Part shown: positions 10,565 to 19,512 of the stretch, one piece after another
How the letters are laid out: the number at the start of each line of letters is the position of its first letter
Numbering within the stretch: the stretch's first letter is position 1
From: JASEJA01 sp038872535
Lineage (GTDB): Archaea > Thermoproteota > Bathyarchaeia > Bathyarchaeales > Bathycorpusculaceae
NCBI GenBank assembly: GCA_038872535.1
Contig: JAVZJY010000002.1
Span: 1 to 64,000, forward strand
Direction of reading: 5' to 3'
DNA length: 64,000 nucleotides
Program-made: the position numbers and the translations under genes
Notes under the pieces: model-generated
What the model was told of the DNA's origin: nothing
The model's input: the letters and a program-made list of their open reading frames with translations, nothing else
Database searches by the model: none

Positions 10565-10926
10565 GATGTTTTTCCTAAATAACTCTTTAAATATGCTAAA
10601 AATTCCTTGCTTTTCTTTTTCTCCACCCGCCTCAGAACTAAGGTTTTATCTTTAAACACTAAAATTATGTTTTCCTCTCTCAAAAAAATGGCGGATATGA
10701 ATATTACAAGTGTCAATATCAAATAAAACGGGTTTTCAGCGTTAAATATGCTTAGCATTGCACATATAACTGCCAAGGCTAAAAGAGGCCTGCTAAATTT
10801 TCTTTTTAAACCAATTTTAACAAGTTCTGAAAGGCTATACTCTTCCTTCAGAGATTCGCTTGTCACGATTAACTTATCGTCTTGAATCGTAAGCTTCTTC
10901 TCATCAGCGATGATCTCCATCTGCAT
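10561..10926 (-). CDS. Small membrane protein with PH-like flanks, 121 aa
   Basis: A short soluble N-terminal part of beta character (MEIIADEKKLTIQDDKLIVTSES) precedes a membrane hairpin (LLALAVICAMLSIFN and FYLILTLVIFISAIFL). A C-terminal strand pattern IILVFKDKTLVLRRVE and a lysine-rich helix follow. The layout resembles bacterial PH-domain membrane proteins, but no family can be asserted. It is convergent with the GlmL partner and overlaps its stop by 4 nt. A second in-frame ATG lies 6 nt inside. Confidence 0.5.
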   Translation of the reverse strand: MQMEIIADEKKLTIQDDKLIVTSESLKEEYSLSELVKIGLKRKFSRPLLALAVICAMLSIFNAENPFYLILTLVIFISAIFLREENIILVFKDKTLVLRRVEKKKSKEFLAYLKSYLGKTS

Positions 10927-11065
10927 TCATCTTTTTATAGCGTAATTCGTTACTCTTTTCGCCATTAAATGTTATAAACCTTTAGAGGAACATGAAATTC
11001 AAGCCTAAATCATGTTAAACTTAAATTCTCGTTTGTATAAAAGCCACTTTCAGAAGGTTTGTTTC

Positions 11066-12682
11066 ATGTGGGATATATTAATAAAGGGTGGCAAAGTTGT
11101 CGACGGAAGCGGCAATCCATGGTTTAACGCTGACATAGCAATTGAAAAGGGACGAATAACCGATATTGGCGATTTAAATTCGAATTCTGCAGATGTTGTC
11201 TTAGACGCTAATAATATGATAGTGTGCCCAGGTTTTATAGACATGCACTCGCACTCAGATTTTGCCTTGCTCATAAATAGGTATGCTGAGGGCAAAGTGA
11301 GGCAGGGAGTAACAACCGAAGTTATAGGGAACTGTGGCAATTCGGCAGCGCCTTTAAACGATGAGTTGAGGAAGGATATTAGAAGAGAGACCCCAATATT
11401 AGAGGAAGCTGGAATAGTATTAGACTGGTCAAAAATGGAGGAGTTCTTTAAAATCTTAGAAGAACCAGGATTGTCCATAAATGTGGCTGCTCTTGTTGGA
11501 CACCAAAACATCCGAGTGCTCACCATGGGATATCAGAACAAGCCTCCCACAGAAGAGCAATTAGAAGAGATGAGGATGAATACGGAGGAAGCAATGAAGG
11601 CTGGAGCCTTCGGTTTATCAACAGGACTCATTTATCCGCCAAGCAGTTATGCTGACACAATGGAGATAATAGAGTTGGCTAAAGTTGTGGCAAAATATGG
11701 CGGGATATACGCTTCTCACATTAGAGGCGAAGACGGTCCGAGACTTGTTAATTCTGTTAGAGAAGCAATTGAAATAGGCGAAAAAGCTGGCGTTTCGGTG
11801 GAGATATCCCATCATAAGGCTCATGGAAAACTAGCTTGGGGCAAGGTTAAAACAACTTTGCGGATGATAGAGGAAGCCAGAGAAAGAGGCGTGGATGTAA
11901 CCTGCGATGTTTATCCGTATACTGCAGCCAGCTTTGGGTTGAGTGCTCTTCTCCCACCAGAAGCCCATGAAGGCGGTATTGACAAAATTTTGGAGAAGCT
12001 TAGAGATTTTGATTGGCGCAGAAAGATTAAGGAAGAAATGGTTAATGGATTGCCAAATTGGCCAAGTCCCTTCATAAGCGCCGGGTGGGATGCCATAATG
12101 ATTTCATATTCTAAAAGGCATCCGGAGTATGAGGGAAAAATGATTAAGGAAATATGCGATTCTCTCAATGTTGACCCTTTTGAATTCGTTTTCAACTTGT
12201 TAATCGAAGAGGAAACCTCAACGGAGGTTGTAAGGTTTACAATGAGGGAAGGAGATGTTTGCACAGTTCTAAGCCATCCATTGTCAATGGTAGGTTCAGA
12301 CGCCTCAATTCAAGCAACATATGGCTTTCTCAGTAAGGGGAAACCACATCCAAGAGCTTATGGAACATTCCCCAGAGTCATCAAAAGATACGTCAACGAA
12401 TTTGGCATTTTAAGACTTGAAGAAGCCATAAGAAAGATGACTTCGCTTCCTGCAAACAAGCTTAAACTGTTTGACAGGGGAATTATAAGAACTGGAATGT
12501 GCGCAGACATCGTCATTTTTGACCCAAACGTTATATCAGACGAAGCCACCTATGCGGAACCCCATCGCTATCCAAAAGGAATAGAGCATGTAATTGTTAA
12601 TGGAAAGGTAGTTATAAAACATGGAGAACACATGAAAGCCTTACCTGGAAAAGTTTTGCGCCTTACCCATGAAAAAGCGTAA
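11066..12682 (+). CDS. N-acyl-D-amino-acid deacylase / D-aminoacylase family amidohydrolase
   Basis: This is a 538-aa metal-dependent hydrolase of the amidohydrolase superfamily. Visible motifs are the metal-binding GFIDMHSHSDFAL, the ligand cysteine in EVIGNCGNSAAP, the GLSTGLIYPPSSYA segment with its bridging glutamate region, HIRGEDG and EISHHKAHG histidines, and MVGSDASIQ for the catalytic aspartate. These match D-aminoacylases, which remove the acyl group from N-acyl-D-amino acids; related members are dihydroorotase/hydantoinase-like. The frame is open from 11012, but the family N-terminus begins at the ATG at 11066 (MWDILIKGGKVVDGSG). It is followed by a second amidohydrolase 12 nt downstream, suggesting a peptide or amino-acid scavenging operon. 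Confidence 0.88.
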   Translation: MWDILIKGGKVVDGSGNPWFNADIAIEKGRITDIGDLNSNSADVVLDANNMIVCPGFIDMHSHSDFALLINRYAEGKVRQGVTTEVIGNCGNSAAPLNDELRKDIRRETPILEEAGIVLDWSKMEEFFKILEEPGLSINVAALVGHQNIRVLTMGYQNKPPTEEQLEEMRMNTEEAMKAGAFGLSTGLIYPPSSYADTMEIIELAKVVAKYGGIYASHIRGEDGPRLVNSVREAIEIGEKAGVSVEISHHKAHGKLAWGKVKTTLRMIEEARERGVDVTCDVYPYTAASFGLSALLPPEAHEGGIDKILEKLRDFDWRRKIKEEMVNGLPNWPSPFISAGWDAIMISYSKRHPEYEGKMIKEICDSLNVDPFEFVFNLLIEEETSTEVVRFTMREGDVCTVLSHPLSMVGSDASIQATYGFLSKGKPHPRAYGTFPRVIKRYVNEFGILRLEEAIRKMTSLPANKLKLFDRGIIRTGMCADIVIFDPNVISDEATYAEPHRYPKGIEHVIVNGKVVIKHGEHMKALPGKVLRLTHEKA

Positions 12683-12694
12683 GGAGGTGAATAA

Positions 12695-13942
12695 ATGGAG
12701 AAGAAAGAAGAAGCAATTTGCATAAAAGCAAAACTTCTCATCGACGGCACAGGAAAAGACCCTATGGCTAATCCAGTAATTGTTGTCAAAGGAGACAAAA
12801 TCAGCGATGTTGGCAAAGAGGGAGAAATTGAAACAATTGAAGATGCAAAAATTGTCGACCTAGAAGATTTAACACTTTTACCAGGACTAACAGACGCACA
12901 CGTTCATATTTTAGGTGAAAGAAGCTACAGTCCAGCTGAGGACATAATAGTTCCCCACGACCTCAAAGTTATTAGGGCTGTCGAGGACTGCCAAAAACTC
13001 TTAAAAGCTGGATTTACAATGGTGAGAGACCTTGGAAGCCAGATATCCTTATCTCTTAAAAAGGCAATTAACGAAGGAACCATTATTGGACCGAGAATAT
13101 TTGCAGCTGGAAGAACAATTTCGCAGACTGGAGGGCATTCTGACATTCATTATCTCCCAAGGGAAGAAGTCCTAAAAATGGGGGTTTTACTGGCTGACGG
13201 CCCAGATGATTGCCGCCGTGCTGCCAGAGAAGCCTTGCGAGATGGGGCAGATGTGATAAAGATAATGACTTCAGGCGGCGTTGGTTCTGAGAAGGATGAC
13301 CCGCGTTATCCACAATTCACTGTGGAGGAAGTGAAGGCAATCACAGAAGAAGCTCATAGAATTGGGAGAAGGATTGCTTCCCACGCTGAGGGGGCAGAAG
13401 GCGTAAAAATTGCAATTGCCGGTGGCGTTGACTCTATTGAGCATGGTTATTTCTTGGATGAGGAGTCAGTGCAGATGATGCTTGAGCACAATGTTTTCTT
13501 TGTGCCAACCCTATGTCTGGTGGAAGTTTACAAGAAATCTTTAGAAAAACCCTTAGATATGCCTCCTTGGAGACTTAGAAAACAAGAAGAATGCATAGAT
13601 GCCATGCCGAAAAGTTTCATGATGGCTTATAAGGCTGGAGTAAAAATTGCCACAGGATCAGACTTCTTTGGACCTCCGATGAGAGCGCATGGAGAGAATG
13701 CTGCCGAACCCATAACTATGGTTAAGTATGGCATGACGCCGATGGATGCAATACTTGCCGCCACAAAAAATGCTGCTGAATGCATAGGAATCGAAAAAAG
13801 CGTTGGCACAGTGGAGAAGGGAAAACTTGCAGACATGATAGGGGTGAAGGGTAACCCCCTGATTGATATCAACGCTCTTAAGAATGTAGAGTTTGTCATG
13901 AAAGAGGGCGTAATATACAAAAGGCCAAAATCCGCAACGTAA
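12695..13942 (+). CDS. Amidohydrolase, imidazolonepropionase/prolidase-like
   Basis: This 415-aa amidohydrolase has the HxH motif LPGLTDAHVHILG, a probable carboxylated lysine in ADVIKIMTSGGV, metal-ligand histidines in RIASHAEGAEG and DSIEHGYFLDEES, and the catalytic aspartate in IATGSDFFGPP. The pattern is that of the Xaa-Pro dipeptidase / imidazolonepropionase-like subgroup, many of which hydrolyse Xaa-Pro or Xaa-Arg dipeptides. A strong ribosome binding site (GGAGGTGA) precedes the ATG. The 12-nt spacing from the D-aminoacylase implies an operon. The exact substrate cannot be read from the sequence. Confidence 0.88.
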   Translation: MEKKEEAICIKAKLLIDGTGKDPMANPVIVVKGDKISDVGKEGEIETIEDAKIVDLEDLTLLPGLTDAHVHILGERSYSPAEDIIVPHDLKVIRAVEDCQKLLKAGFTMVRDLGSQISLSLKKAINEGTIIGPRIFAAGRTISQTGGHSDIHYLPREEVLKMGVLLADGPDDCRRAAREALRDGADVIKIMTSGGVGSEKDDPRYPQFTVEEVKAITEEAHRIGRRIASHAEGAEGVKIAIAGGVDSIEHGYFLDEESVQMMLEHNVFFVPTLCLVEVYKKSLEKPLDMPPWRLRKQEECIDAMPKSFMMAYKAGVKIATGSDFFGPPMRAHGENAAEPITMVKYGMTPMDAILAATKNAAECIGIEKSVGTVEKGKLADMIGVKGNPLIDINALKNVEFVMKEGVIYKRPKSAT

Positions 13943-13956
13943 AAAGGTTTAGAGGT

Positions 13957-15036
13957 TCAAGTTTTTCCAAATATTTGCGGAGTTTCAACATCAACGTTCC
14001 ACCATGGACTGCTCCATTTCTTTTCCACTTTCGGCACTATTTCTAAAACTTTTTGGATGCGGGAGAAGATTTTTGTAATATCCGCCTTGGAAAACCCTAT
14101 TTCTTGAAGAACTGCCTCATTTCTTAGTATGTTTTCTAAATTAAGCCGAAAAGTTAGGGCGAACTTCTTGTCTTTTTCGAGAATCATGCGCATCTTTTCT
14201 GGGTTAATGTTGCTTTTTCCATTGCCGATTTCGTGGTCAAAGAATAATGCGCATATGTCCTTCATGTCCTTCTCTTCTATGCCTATCAGAAGGCGGTCAC
14301 TTTTGTAGTGGGGGTAGTTTAGAATCCGATAACTCATATGTTGACGGATAAGTTCATCTCTGTCGGAAATTGGAACGTCAAAGATGAATTGGCACTTTGA
14401 AAGAATGACATTGTCCACGCCTATTGTGTACAAATTTTCTTTTGAACCGTTAAATTCTTCGCGGATATCAACTTTATGCCTAAGATCCACTGCATCAGTG
14501 AATATATCAAGTACGCCACACTGCAAGGAGCCGTCCTTAAGTATTTTCTCGATGGTTCTAACACGATAGCGTTTTCCAGCCCTCATAGCATTAAATCTGC
14601 AATCGGAACGGGCTGCAAAATGGTAATATCTTGTTCCGCAAAGTTCACCCAGAGACAGCAGCAGTTTGTATAGGTCCTGTGCACGGCTTTTAGGTGCGAT
14701 TAAGTCTATGTCATTTAATTCGCGGAAGAATGGGCTTGAAGGGTTATTTGCGCTTGGAGATAACATGCGAACTGCTGCTCCACCAAAAAACAATGTTGGT
14801 ATGGGTTCTTTGATCTGCTTTTGAAGGTTTACGGCTGGAAAAAGTTCTTTAACTCTATGAGCATTAAGCCCTGCCCAAACAGTAACTAAACCCCTTTCCA
14901 TGGTGAAACTTGATTTGTCAACATAATCTGGTATCTCAAGATGTTTCCTAACAGTTTCATAATTGACTTTTGAAGTTAATGGCGTTTCAACTTCGTAAGT
15001 TGTGCCATCATAGTCTGTAAAGAGAATGCAACGCAC
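13957..15036 (-). CDS. Nucleotidyltransferase-fold protein (AbiEii/MNT-like), 359 aa
   Basis: The protein shows a minimal nucleotidyltransferase signature: a glycine pair followed by a short helix (LFFGGAAVRML) and then an acidic pair (LNDIDLIAP), with a helix between. This is the pattern used by AbiEii-type and kinship nucleotidyltransferases. The C-terminal half is helical (EKMRMILEKDKKFALTFRLNLENILRNEAVLQEI) with no motif I know. The frame opens with a TTG at 15051, but GGGAG lies 8 nt before an in-frame GTG at 15036, which I prefer. No antitoxin-type neighbour is present, so a toxin role is not supported. It may act on a small molecule or nucleic acid. Confidence 0.6.
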   Translation of the reverse strand: MRCILFTDYDGTTYEVETPLTSKVNYETVRKHLEIPDYVDKSSFTMERGLVTVWAGLNAHRVKELFPAVNLQKQIKEPIPTLFFGGAAVRMLSPSANNPSSPFFRELNDIDLIAPKSRAQDLYKLLLSLGELCGTRYYHFAARSDCRFNAMRAGKRYRVRTIEKILKDGSLQCGVLDIFTDAVDLRHKVDIREEFNGSKENLYTIGVDNVILSKCQFIFDVPISDRDELIRQHMSYRILNYPHYKSDRLLIGIEEKDMKDICALFFDHEIGNGKSNINPEKMRMILEKDKKFALTFRLNLENILRNEAVLQEIGFSKADITKIFSRIQKVLEIVPKVEKKWSSPWWNVDVETPQIFGKT

Positions 15037-15182
15037 TACTAAGTCTCCCAAACATTACATTATGGGAGAAAAACAGAAAAAGTTATTGGTAGAACCACAA
15101 ATCGCAAACGTAATTTTGTTGTTCCATAAAGTATATTTTACTGAAAAAGCTCTTTAGAACTAAAGTCTGGAGATGAAAATCT

Positions 15183-16124
15183 TTGCTGAAACTCTTCTTT
15201 GCATCTGACGTTCACGGAAGCGATATCTGTTGGAAGAAGTTTTTGAGAGTGATTGAACATTTTAAAGTTGACATAGCAATTTTAGGCGGAGATTTAACTG
15301 GAAAAATGGTTATTCCAATGGTTAGGGAAGGCAATGAATATTCTTATGAAATTTTTGGCAGACACATCAGAATCACGGCAAATCAACTTCAAGAAGAAAG
15401 CGTAAAAATAGCAAATTCCGGTTACTATCCATATCCATGCGAAAAAGAAGAAATTGAACAATTAAACAGTAACACCCAAGCCCAAAAAGACCTTTTCAAC
15501 CGCCTCATGGTGGAACGTATGCAACATTGGATGGACCTTGCCTCTGAAAACTTCAAGGGAAAATCGCTGCTCTATGTTTCTCCCGGGAATGATGATCGTT
15601 TAGTTGTTGATGAAATTCTTGAGAAAAGCGACTCTGTAATTGCATGCGAAATGAAGCTTGTCCATCTTCCAGACGGATATCAAATGGTTACATGCGGTTG
15701 GGTTAATCCTACTCCATGGAAAACCACCAGAGAGGCGCCAGACGAGAAACTTGAACCCATGTTAGAAGGGTTAATGGCTAAAGCCGAAAATTATGAGAAG
15801 CTCATATGCAACTTTCACGCGCCACCATACAATTCTGGGCTTGACACTGCGCCGAGACTGAAAGAGGACTTTTCAGTTAAAGTTCGCTTCGGGGGAGGAG
15901 TGGATTTGGCGCCTATGGGCAGCAAGGCTGTGAGGCACATGATTGAGAAGTATAAGCCTCTTTTGGGATTGCATGGGCATATTCATGAGTCTGCTGGTTT
16001 CAAAAGGTTTGGTAGAACGCTTTGCGTTAATCCTGGTTCTGAATATGCTGAGGGTATTCTGCGTGGTTACATTGTTTTCTTGGGTGGAGATAAGGTTCAG
16101 GGACACTGGAGGGTGGCTTGCTAA
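15183..16124 (+). CDS. Calcineurin-like metallophosphoesterase
   Basis: The 313-aa protein has the metallophosphoesterase motifs in order: ASDVHGS near the N-terminus (D-x-H), ILGGDL (GD), SPGNDD (a GND variant of GNHD), ICNFHAPPY (histidine) and LLGLHGHIHES (GHxH). It is therefore a two-metal phosphoesterase or nuclease of unknown substrate. The start is a TTG at 15183 with GGAGATGA ending 6 nt upstream. The nearby ATG at 15173 is out of frame and ends after 12 codons. It stands alone between a divergently oriented nucleotidyltransferase-like gene and the downstream permease. Confidence 0.85.
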   Translation: MLKLFFASDVHGSDICWKKFLRVIEHFKVDIAILGGDLTGKMVIPMVREGNEYSYEIFGRHIRITANQLQEESVKIANSGYYPYPCEKEEIEQLNSNTQAQKDLFNRLMVERMQHWMDLASENFKGKSLLYVSPGNDDRLVVDEILEKSDSVIACEMKLVHLPDGYQMVTCGWVNPTPWKTTREAPDEKLEPMLEGLMAKAENYEKLICNFHAPPYNSGLDTAPRLKEDFSVKVRFGGGVDLAPMGSKAVRHMIEKYKPLLGLHGHIHESAGFKRFGRTLCVNPGSEYAEGILRGYIVFLGGDKVQGHWRVAC

Positions 16125-16186
16125 TTCTTAATTTAACAATAAATTTCCTTTAAAATTGCATAACAAGTGAACGTCGCTAAAAAAGG

Positions 16187-16196
16187 CTTATAAACA
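16187..16196 (+). promoter_or_regulatory. TATA box upstream of the permease
   Basis: GCTTATAAAC preceded by a purine-rich AAAAAG, the usual BRE-TATA arrangement. The implied transcription start near 16216-16222 lies downstream of the ATG at 16210, which supports the TTG at 16243 as the real start. Confidence 0.5.
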
Positions 16197-16229
16197 CACA
16201 GCTATAATAATGGAAAAATTGTGCAATCT

Positions 16230-16238
16230 GGAGAGGAG
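16230..16238 (+). promoter_or_regulatory. Ribosome binding site that decides the permease start
   Basis: GGAGAGGAG lies 4-12 nt upstream of an in-frame TTG at 16243, which starts MSKATFVREATG. Together with the TATA box this is better support than the ATG at 16210, which has no ribosome binding site. Confidence 0.5.
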
Positions 16239-16242
16239 AAAA

Positions 16243-18062
16243 TTGTCTAAAGCAACTTTTGTAAGAGAAGCTACTGGGCTTGTCAGAGAATTCGGTCCAA
16301 TGATGGCACTTATGATGGCAATGAACAACATGATAGGAGCAGGAATCTGGGGACTATCAGTAAGAATGCCATATAACTATCCAGGCTCAGACCCAACATT
16401 AGCCTTCATAATTGGATTGATTCCAGCCTTCTTCTTCGCCATATCATACGCATGGCTTGCCTCATGCATGCCAAGAGCTGGAGGAGACTACGTTTTCATC
16501 TCAAGAACAACAAACCCAGCGCTCGGCTACGTTGTAACAATAGGAAACTTCTTGGGCAGATGGTTCTCAATAGGGTTTTTGCTCGTAACTGACGTTGGAC
16601 TTTGGGGCATCGCCTTTTTAATGCTTGGAAAAGGCACTGGAAACGCCGCAATACTGGATCTTGGCAAATTCTTAGCATCACCACCAGATCCTTTGGTAAC
16701 GCTTGGAATTGCATTTCTTTTACTCTTAACAATATGGTTTTTCTTGACAATAGGAGGAACAGCATTCAAGGCATACATAGCGATAATATGGTTCATTCCA
16801 CTAGTAGGCGCCTTAGCTTGCATCGCCCTAAATTATGCTAACCCATTTAATCCAGCATCCTTCCAAAGCGCATGGGATGCGGTCTGGGGCACTGGTTCTT
16901 ACAATGAGATTTTAACGATAGCCCAAAAGTACAATTATAGCCCAACTGCACCAAACTTTGACGCTACCATTCGAGCAGTGGCAGGTGCTGCCCTTTTCGC
17001 TTATTCTGGATTCCATAACCCTGCTCAATGGTCAGGTGAAATAAAGAATCCGAAAAGAAACTTATTGATTGGAATAATTGGGGGTACGCTTATAACGGCT
17101 GTGATATACATAACCATGGCTGCTTCAGCATTTTATGCAGGTGGAGATTTCATTGCCAAATATAGCTGGGCATACTACAAGGGGAAAGCAGACTTTGTAA
17201 TCACGCCTAAAATTGAACCAGTGCTGCCAATGTTCGCCGTTCTATTCGCTGGAGGAAACGTGTTCCTTGCATTTCTAATAGCTACAGCTGGAGCCTTCAG
17301 CCTTTACCACGTAAACCCATCAGCACTAATGATGGAAACTAGACGAGTATTCTCTTTGGCTTTCGATAGACTATTTCCAGAAAGATTTGCTAACGTCAGC
17401 GAAAGATTCCACACACCCACATGGGCAATATTATTCATGATAGTTGGAGGAGCNNNNNNNNNNNNNNNNNNNNNNNNNNNNNNNNNNNNNNNNNNNNNNN
17501 NNNNNNNNNNNNNNNNNNNNNNNNNNNNNNNNNNNNNNNNNNNNNNNNNNNNCTAATGATGGAAACTAGACGAGTATTCTCTTTGGCTTTCGATAGACTA
17601 TTTCCAGAAAGATTTGCTAACGTCAGCGAAAGATTCCACACACCCACATGGGCAATATTATTCATGATAGTTGGAGGAGCCATGGGCATAATCATCTCTT
17701 CACCAGTGTTGGGTCCACTGAGAACTTTGGCAGGCGGAATTAATGCAACATTCATGTATTTGCTTGGCTATTTGTTCACTGGACTTGCCCTTGCTCTGCT
17801 GCCAATCACAAAGCCTGAAATATACGACAGCATAAAAGTTGAGGTTGCAGGAGTGCCTATTCCAGCCATTTGTGGTGTTGCCGCCTTTGCTTTGGGCATA
17901 TTCTTCTTCGCTGCAAATGCACAAAGCATGCAGCCCTTAGATATTTTCATATCATGTCTTGTTTTAGGGATAGGCTTAGCCCTATACATTTACTACGCTT
18001 ACAAGAACAAGAAGATGGGCATAGACCTTAAAACACTGCTCAGCGAGATACCGCCAGAGTAG
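16243..18062 (+). CDS. APC-superfamily amino acid permease, split by a false scaffold gap
   Basis: This is a membrane transporter of the amino acid-polyamine-organocation superfamily. The first membrane segment carries MAMNNMIGAGIWGLS (the APC glycine-rich motif) and PRAGGDYVFISR follows TM2. About twelve to fourteen membrane segments are present. The coding frame appears to shift at an N run (17454-17552), but the 128 nt before it (17326-17453) are repeated exactly after it (17553-17680). Removing 227 nt (17454-17680) joins the two frames into one uninterrupted protein of about 530 residues. The gene is therefore intact and the break is an assembly artefact. Substrate unknown. The upstream peptidase-like amidohydrolases make amino acid uptake plausible. 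Confidence 0.88.
17326..17680. other. Scaffold gap with duplicated 128-nt flanks (artefact)
   Basis: Positions 17326-17453 and 17553-17680 are identical and flank 99 Ns; the offset between copies is 227 nt. Collapsing one copy and the Ns restores the permease frame, since 227 leaves remainder 2 on division by 3, which equals the observed frame change. Confidence 0.9.
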
Positions 18063-18095
18063 CCCGCTTCAACTTCCACTTTTTTCTTATTGTGG

Positions 18096-18284
18096 CTATG
18101 GTCCAGTGAAGCCACATTTTGGACACTTATAAGGACGCCCAAACTTTCTGCACTTTCCACATCGCCTTATCAAAATTTCGCCACAGTTTGGGCATAGAAA
18201 TTTTGTGGCTTCTGTTCCTGGAGCTATGGGTCTGCCACAACTTGTGCACGTTACTAAGGTTAGGGTTGCAGTTTTTTCCGCCAT
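18096..18284 (-). CDS. Small zinc-ribbon protein (HVO_2753-like)
   Basis: This 62-residue protein carries four CxxC knuckles: CTSCGRP, CPNCGEI, CGKCRKF and CPKCGFTG. It could bind two zinc ions. The C-terminal FGRPYKCPKCGF resembles the small archaeal zinc-finger proteins (HVO_2753 type) that are usually encoded beside EF-1 beta and are proposed to act in translation or RNA binding. Here it is isolated, between the permease and FEN1, while EF-1 beta is at 3598. Confidence 0.85.
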   Translation of the reverse strand: MAEKTATLTLVTCTSCGRPIAPGTEATKFLCPNCGEILIRRCGKCRKFGRPYKCPKCGFTGP

Positions 18285-18390
18285 TATTATTCCTCATTGA
18301 TAGCTTTTGTAATTGTAACGCTTCCTTATATTTTGTGTGTTTTTCGCAAGTTTATTATTATAGTCTTATGCTATATTTCACGGGGTTGTT

Positions 18391-19425
18391 TTGGGAGTAA
18401 ACCTTCGCGACTTGGTTCCTAAAAAAATTGTTAGACTTGAAGATTTAAGCGGAAAATCCATAGCCATAGACGCTTATAATGCCTTATACCAGTTTTTAGC
18501 CATAATCCGCCAACCAGACGGCACACCATTAAAAGATACTATGGGAAGAATAACAAGCCACTTGAGTGGGCTCCTTTACAGAACAAGCAACCTTGTGGAG
18601 ATGGGCATAAAACCAATCTACGTTTTCGATGGAATCCCGCCCACACTTAAGGAAGTTGAGATAAAGAGGCGCATGAAAGCAAAAGAAGAAGCCCTAATAC
18701 GATATGAACAAGCCATAAAAGAAGGCAAAATCGAAGAAGCTCGAATGTATGCTCAAGCCACATCACGCCTAAAAGATTACATGGCAGAAGACAGCAAAAA
18801 ACTCCTGGATTTGATGGGAATTCCATGGGTTCAAGCACCAAGCGAAGGCGAAGCCCAAGCAGCGCACTTAGTGAAACGCGGAGATGCTGATTACTGCGCA
18901 AGCCAAGACTACGATAGCTTACTTTTTGGCGCTCCAAGACTTGTAAGAAACGTGACAATTTCTGGAAAAAGAAAGCTTCCAAGCAAAAACGTATACGTTG
19001 AAGTCATCCCAGAAGTTGTGGAATTGGAAAATGTTCTAAGAGAATGCGATATAACTTATGAACAGTTAATCGACGTAGGCATACTCATAGGAACAGACTT
19101 TAATCCAGACGGCGTTAAAGGTTTAGGACCAAAAACTGCCTTAAAACTGATAAAAGAACACGGAAACATAGAAAACGCCATGCAACATTTGAAAAATGCG
19201 GAGTTTCCAGTTGAACCTCAAAGAATTAGGGAGATTTTCCTTCACCCAAAAGTTACGGATAATTACAAAATAGAATGGAAAGAACCTGATATTGGAGGCA
19301 TTGTAAATTTCATCTGTAGAGAAAGAGACTTTTCAGAAGACCGCGTTAGAAAGGCTGTGGAGAAAATGCAGAAAGGCATAACTAAACAGAAGGGGAAAAC
19401 AACACTGGAAGAGTGGTTTAGATAG
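18391..19425 (+). CDS. fen: Flap endonuclease 1
   Basis: This 344-aa structure-specific 5' nuclease removes 5' flaps in Okazaki-fragment maturation and base-excision repair. The start is a TTG giving the conserved MGVNLRDLV, in which the processed N-terminal glycine is part of the family signature. Active-site acidic residues are seen in IAIDAYNALYQF, YVFDGIPP, APSEGEAQAA, ASQDYDSLLFG and ILIGTDFNPDGVKGLGPKTA (helix-hairpin-helix region). The C-terminal GKTTLEEWFR is the PCNA-interacting (PIP-box-like) peptide. Length is typical. Confident assignment. Confidence 0.97.
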   Translation: MGVNLRDLVPKKIVRLEDLSGKSIAIDAYNALYQFLAIIRQPDGTPLKDTMGRITSHLSGLLYRTSNLVEMGIKPIYVFDGIPPTLKEVEIKRRMKAKEEALIRYEQAIKEGKIEEARMYAQATSRLKDYMAEDSKKLLDLMGIPWVQAPSEGEAQAAHLVKRGDADYCASQDYDSLLFGAPRLVRNVTISGKRKLPSKNVYVEVIPEVVELENVLRECDITYEQLIDVGILIGTDFNPDGVKGLGPKTALKLIKEHGNIENAMQHLKNAEFPVEPQRIREIFLHPKVTDNYKIEWKEPDIGGIVNFICRERDFSEDRVRKAVEKMQKGITKQKGKTTLEEWFR

Positions 19426-19512
19426 TTTCTGCATGAAAGCATCAGCCTGTTTAAATGGAAATCTTTAACTTGAAATAGCATTAATAAAAGAAGTCTTCAA
19501 AAGGTGAAAATC

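Noticed and set aside
13957..15036. Toxin-antitoxin system for the nucleotidyltransferase-like gene
   Set aside because: No small partner gene lies next to it; flanking genes are amidohydrolase and phosphoesterase genes on the other strand.
17326..17680. Direct repeats around N runs as transposon target duplication
   Set aside because: The copies are 128-132 nt long, identical to coding sequence of the same gene, and separated by Ns at a constant 227-nt offset in three places. This is a scaffolding artefact.
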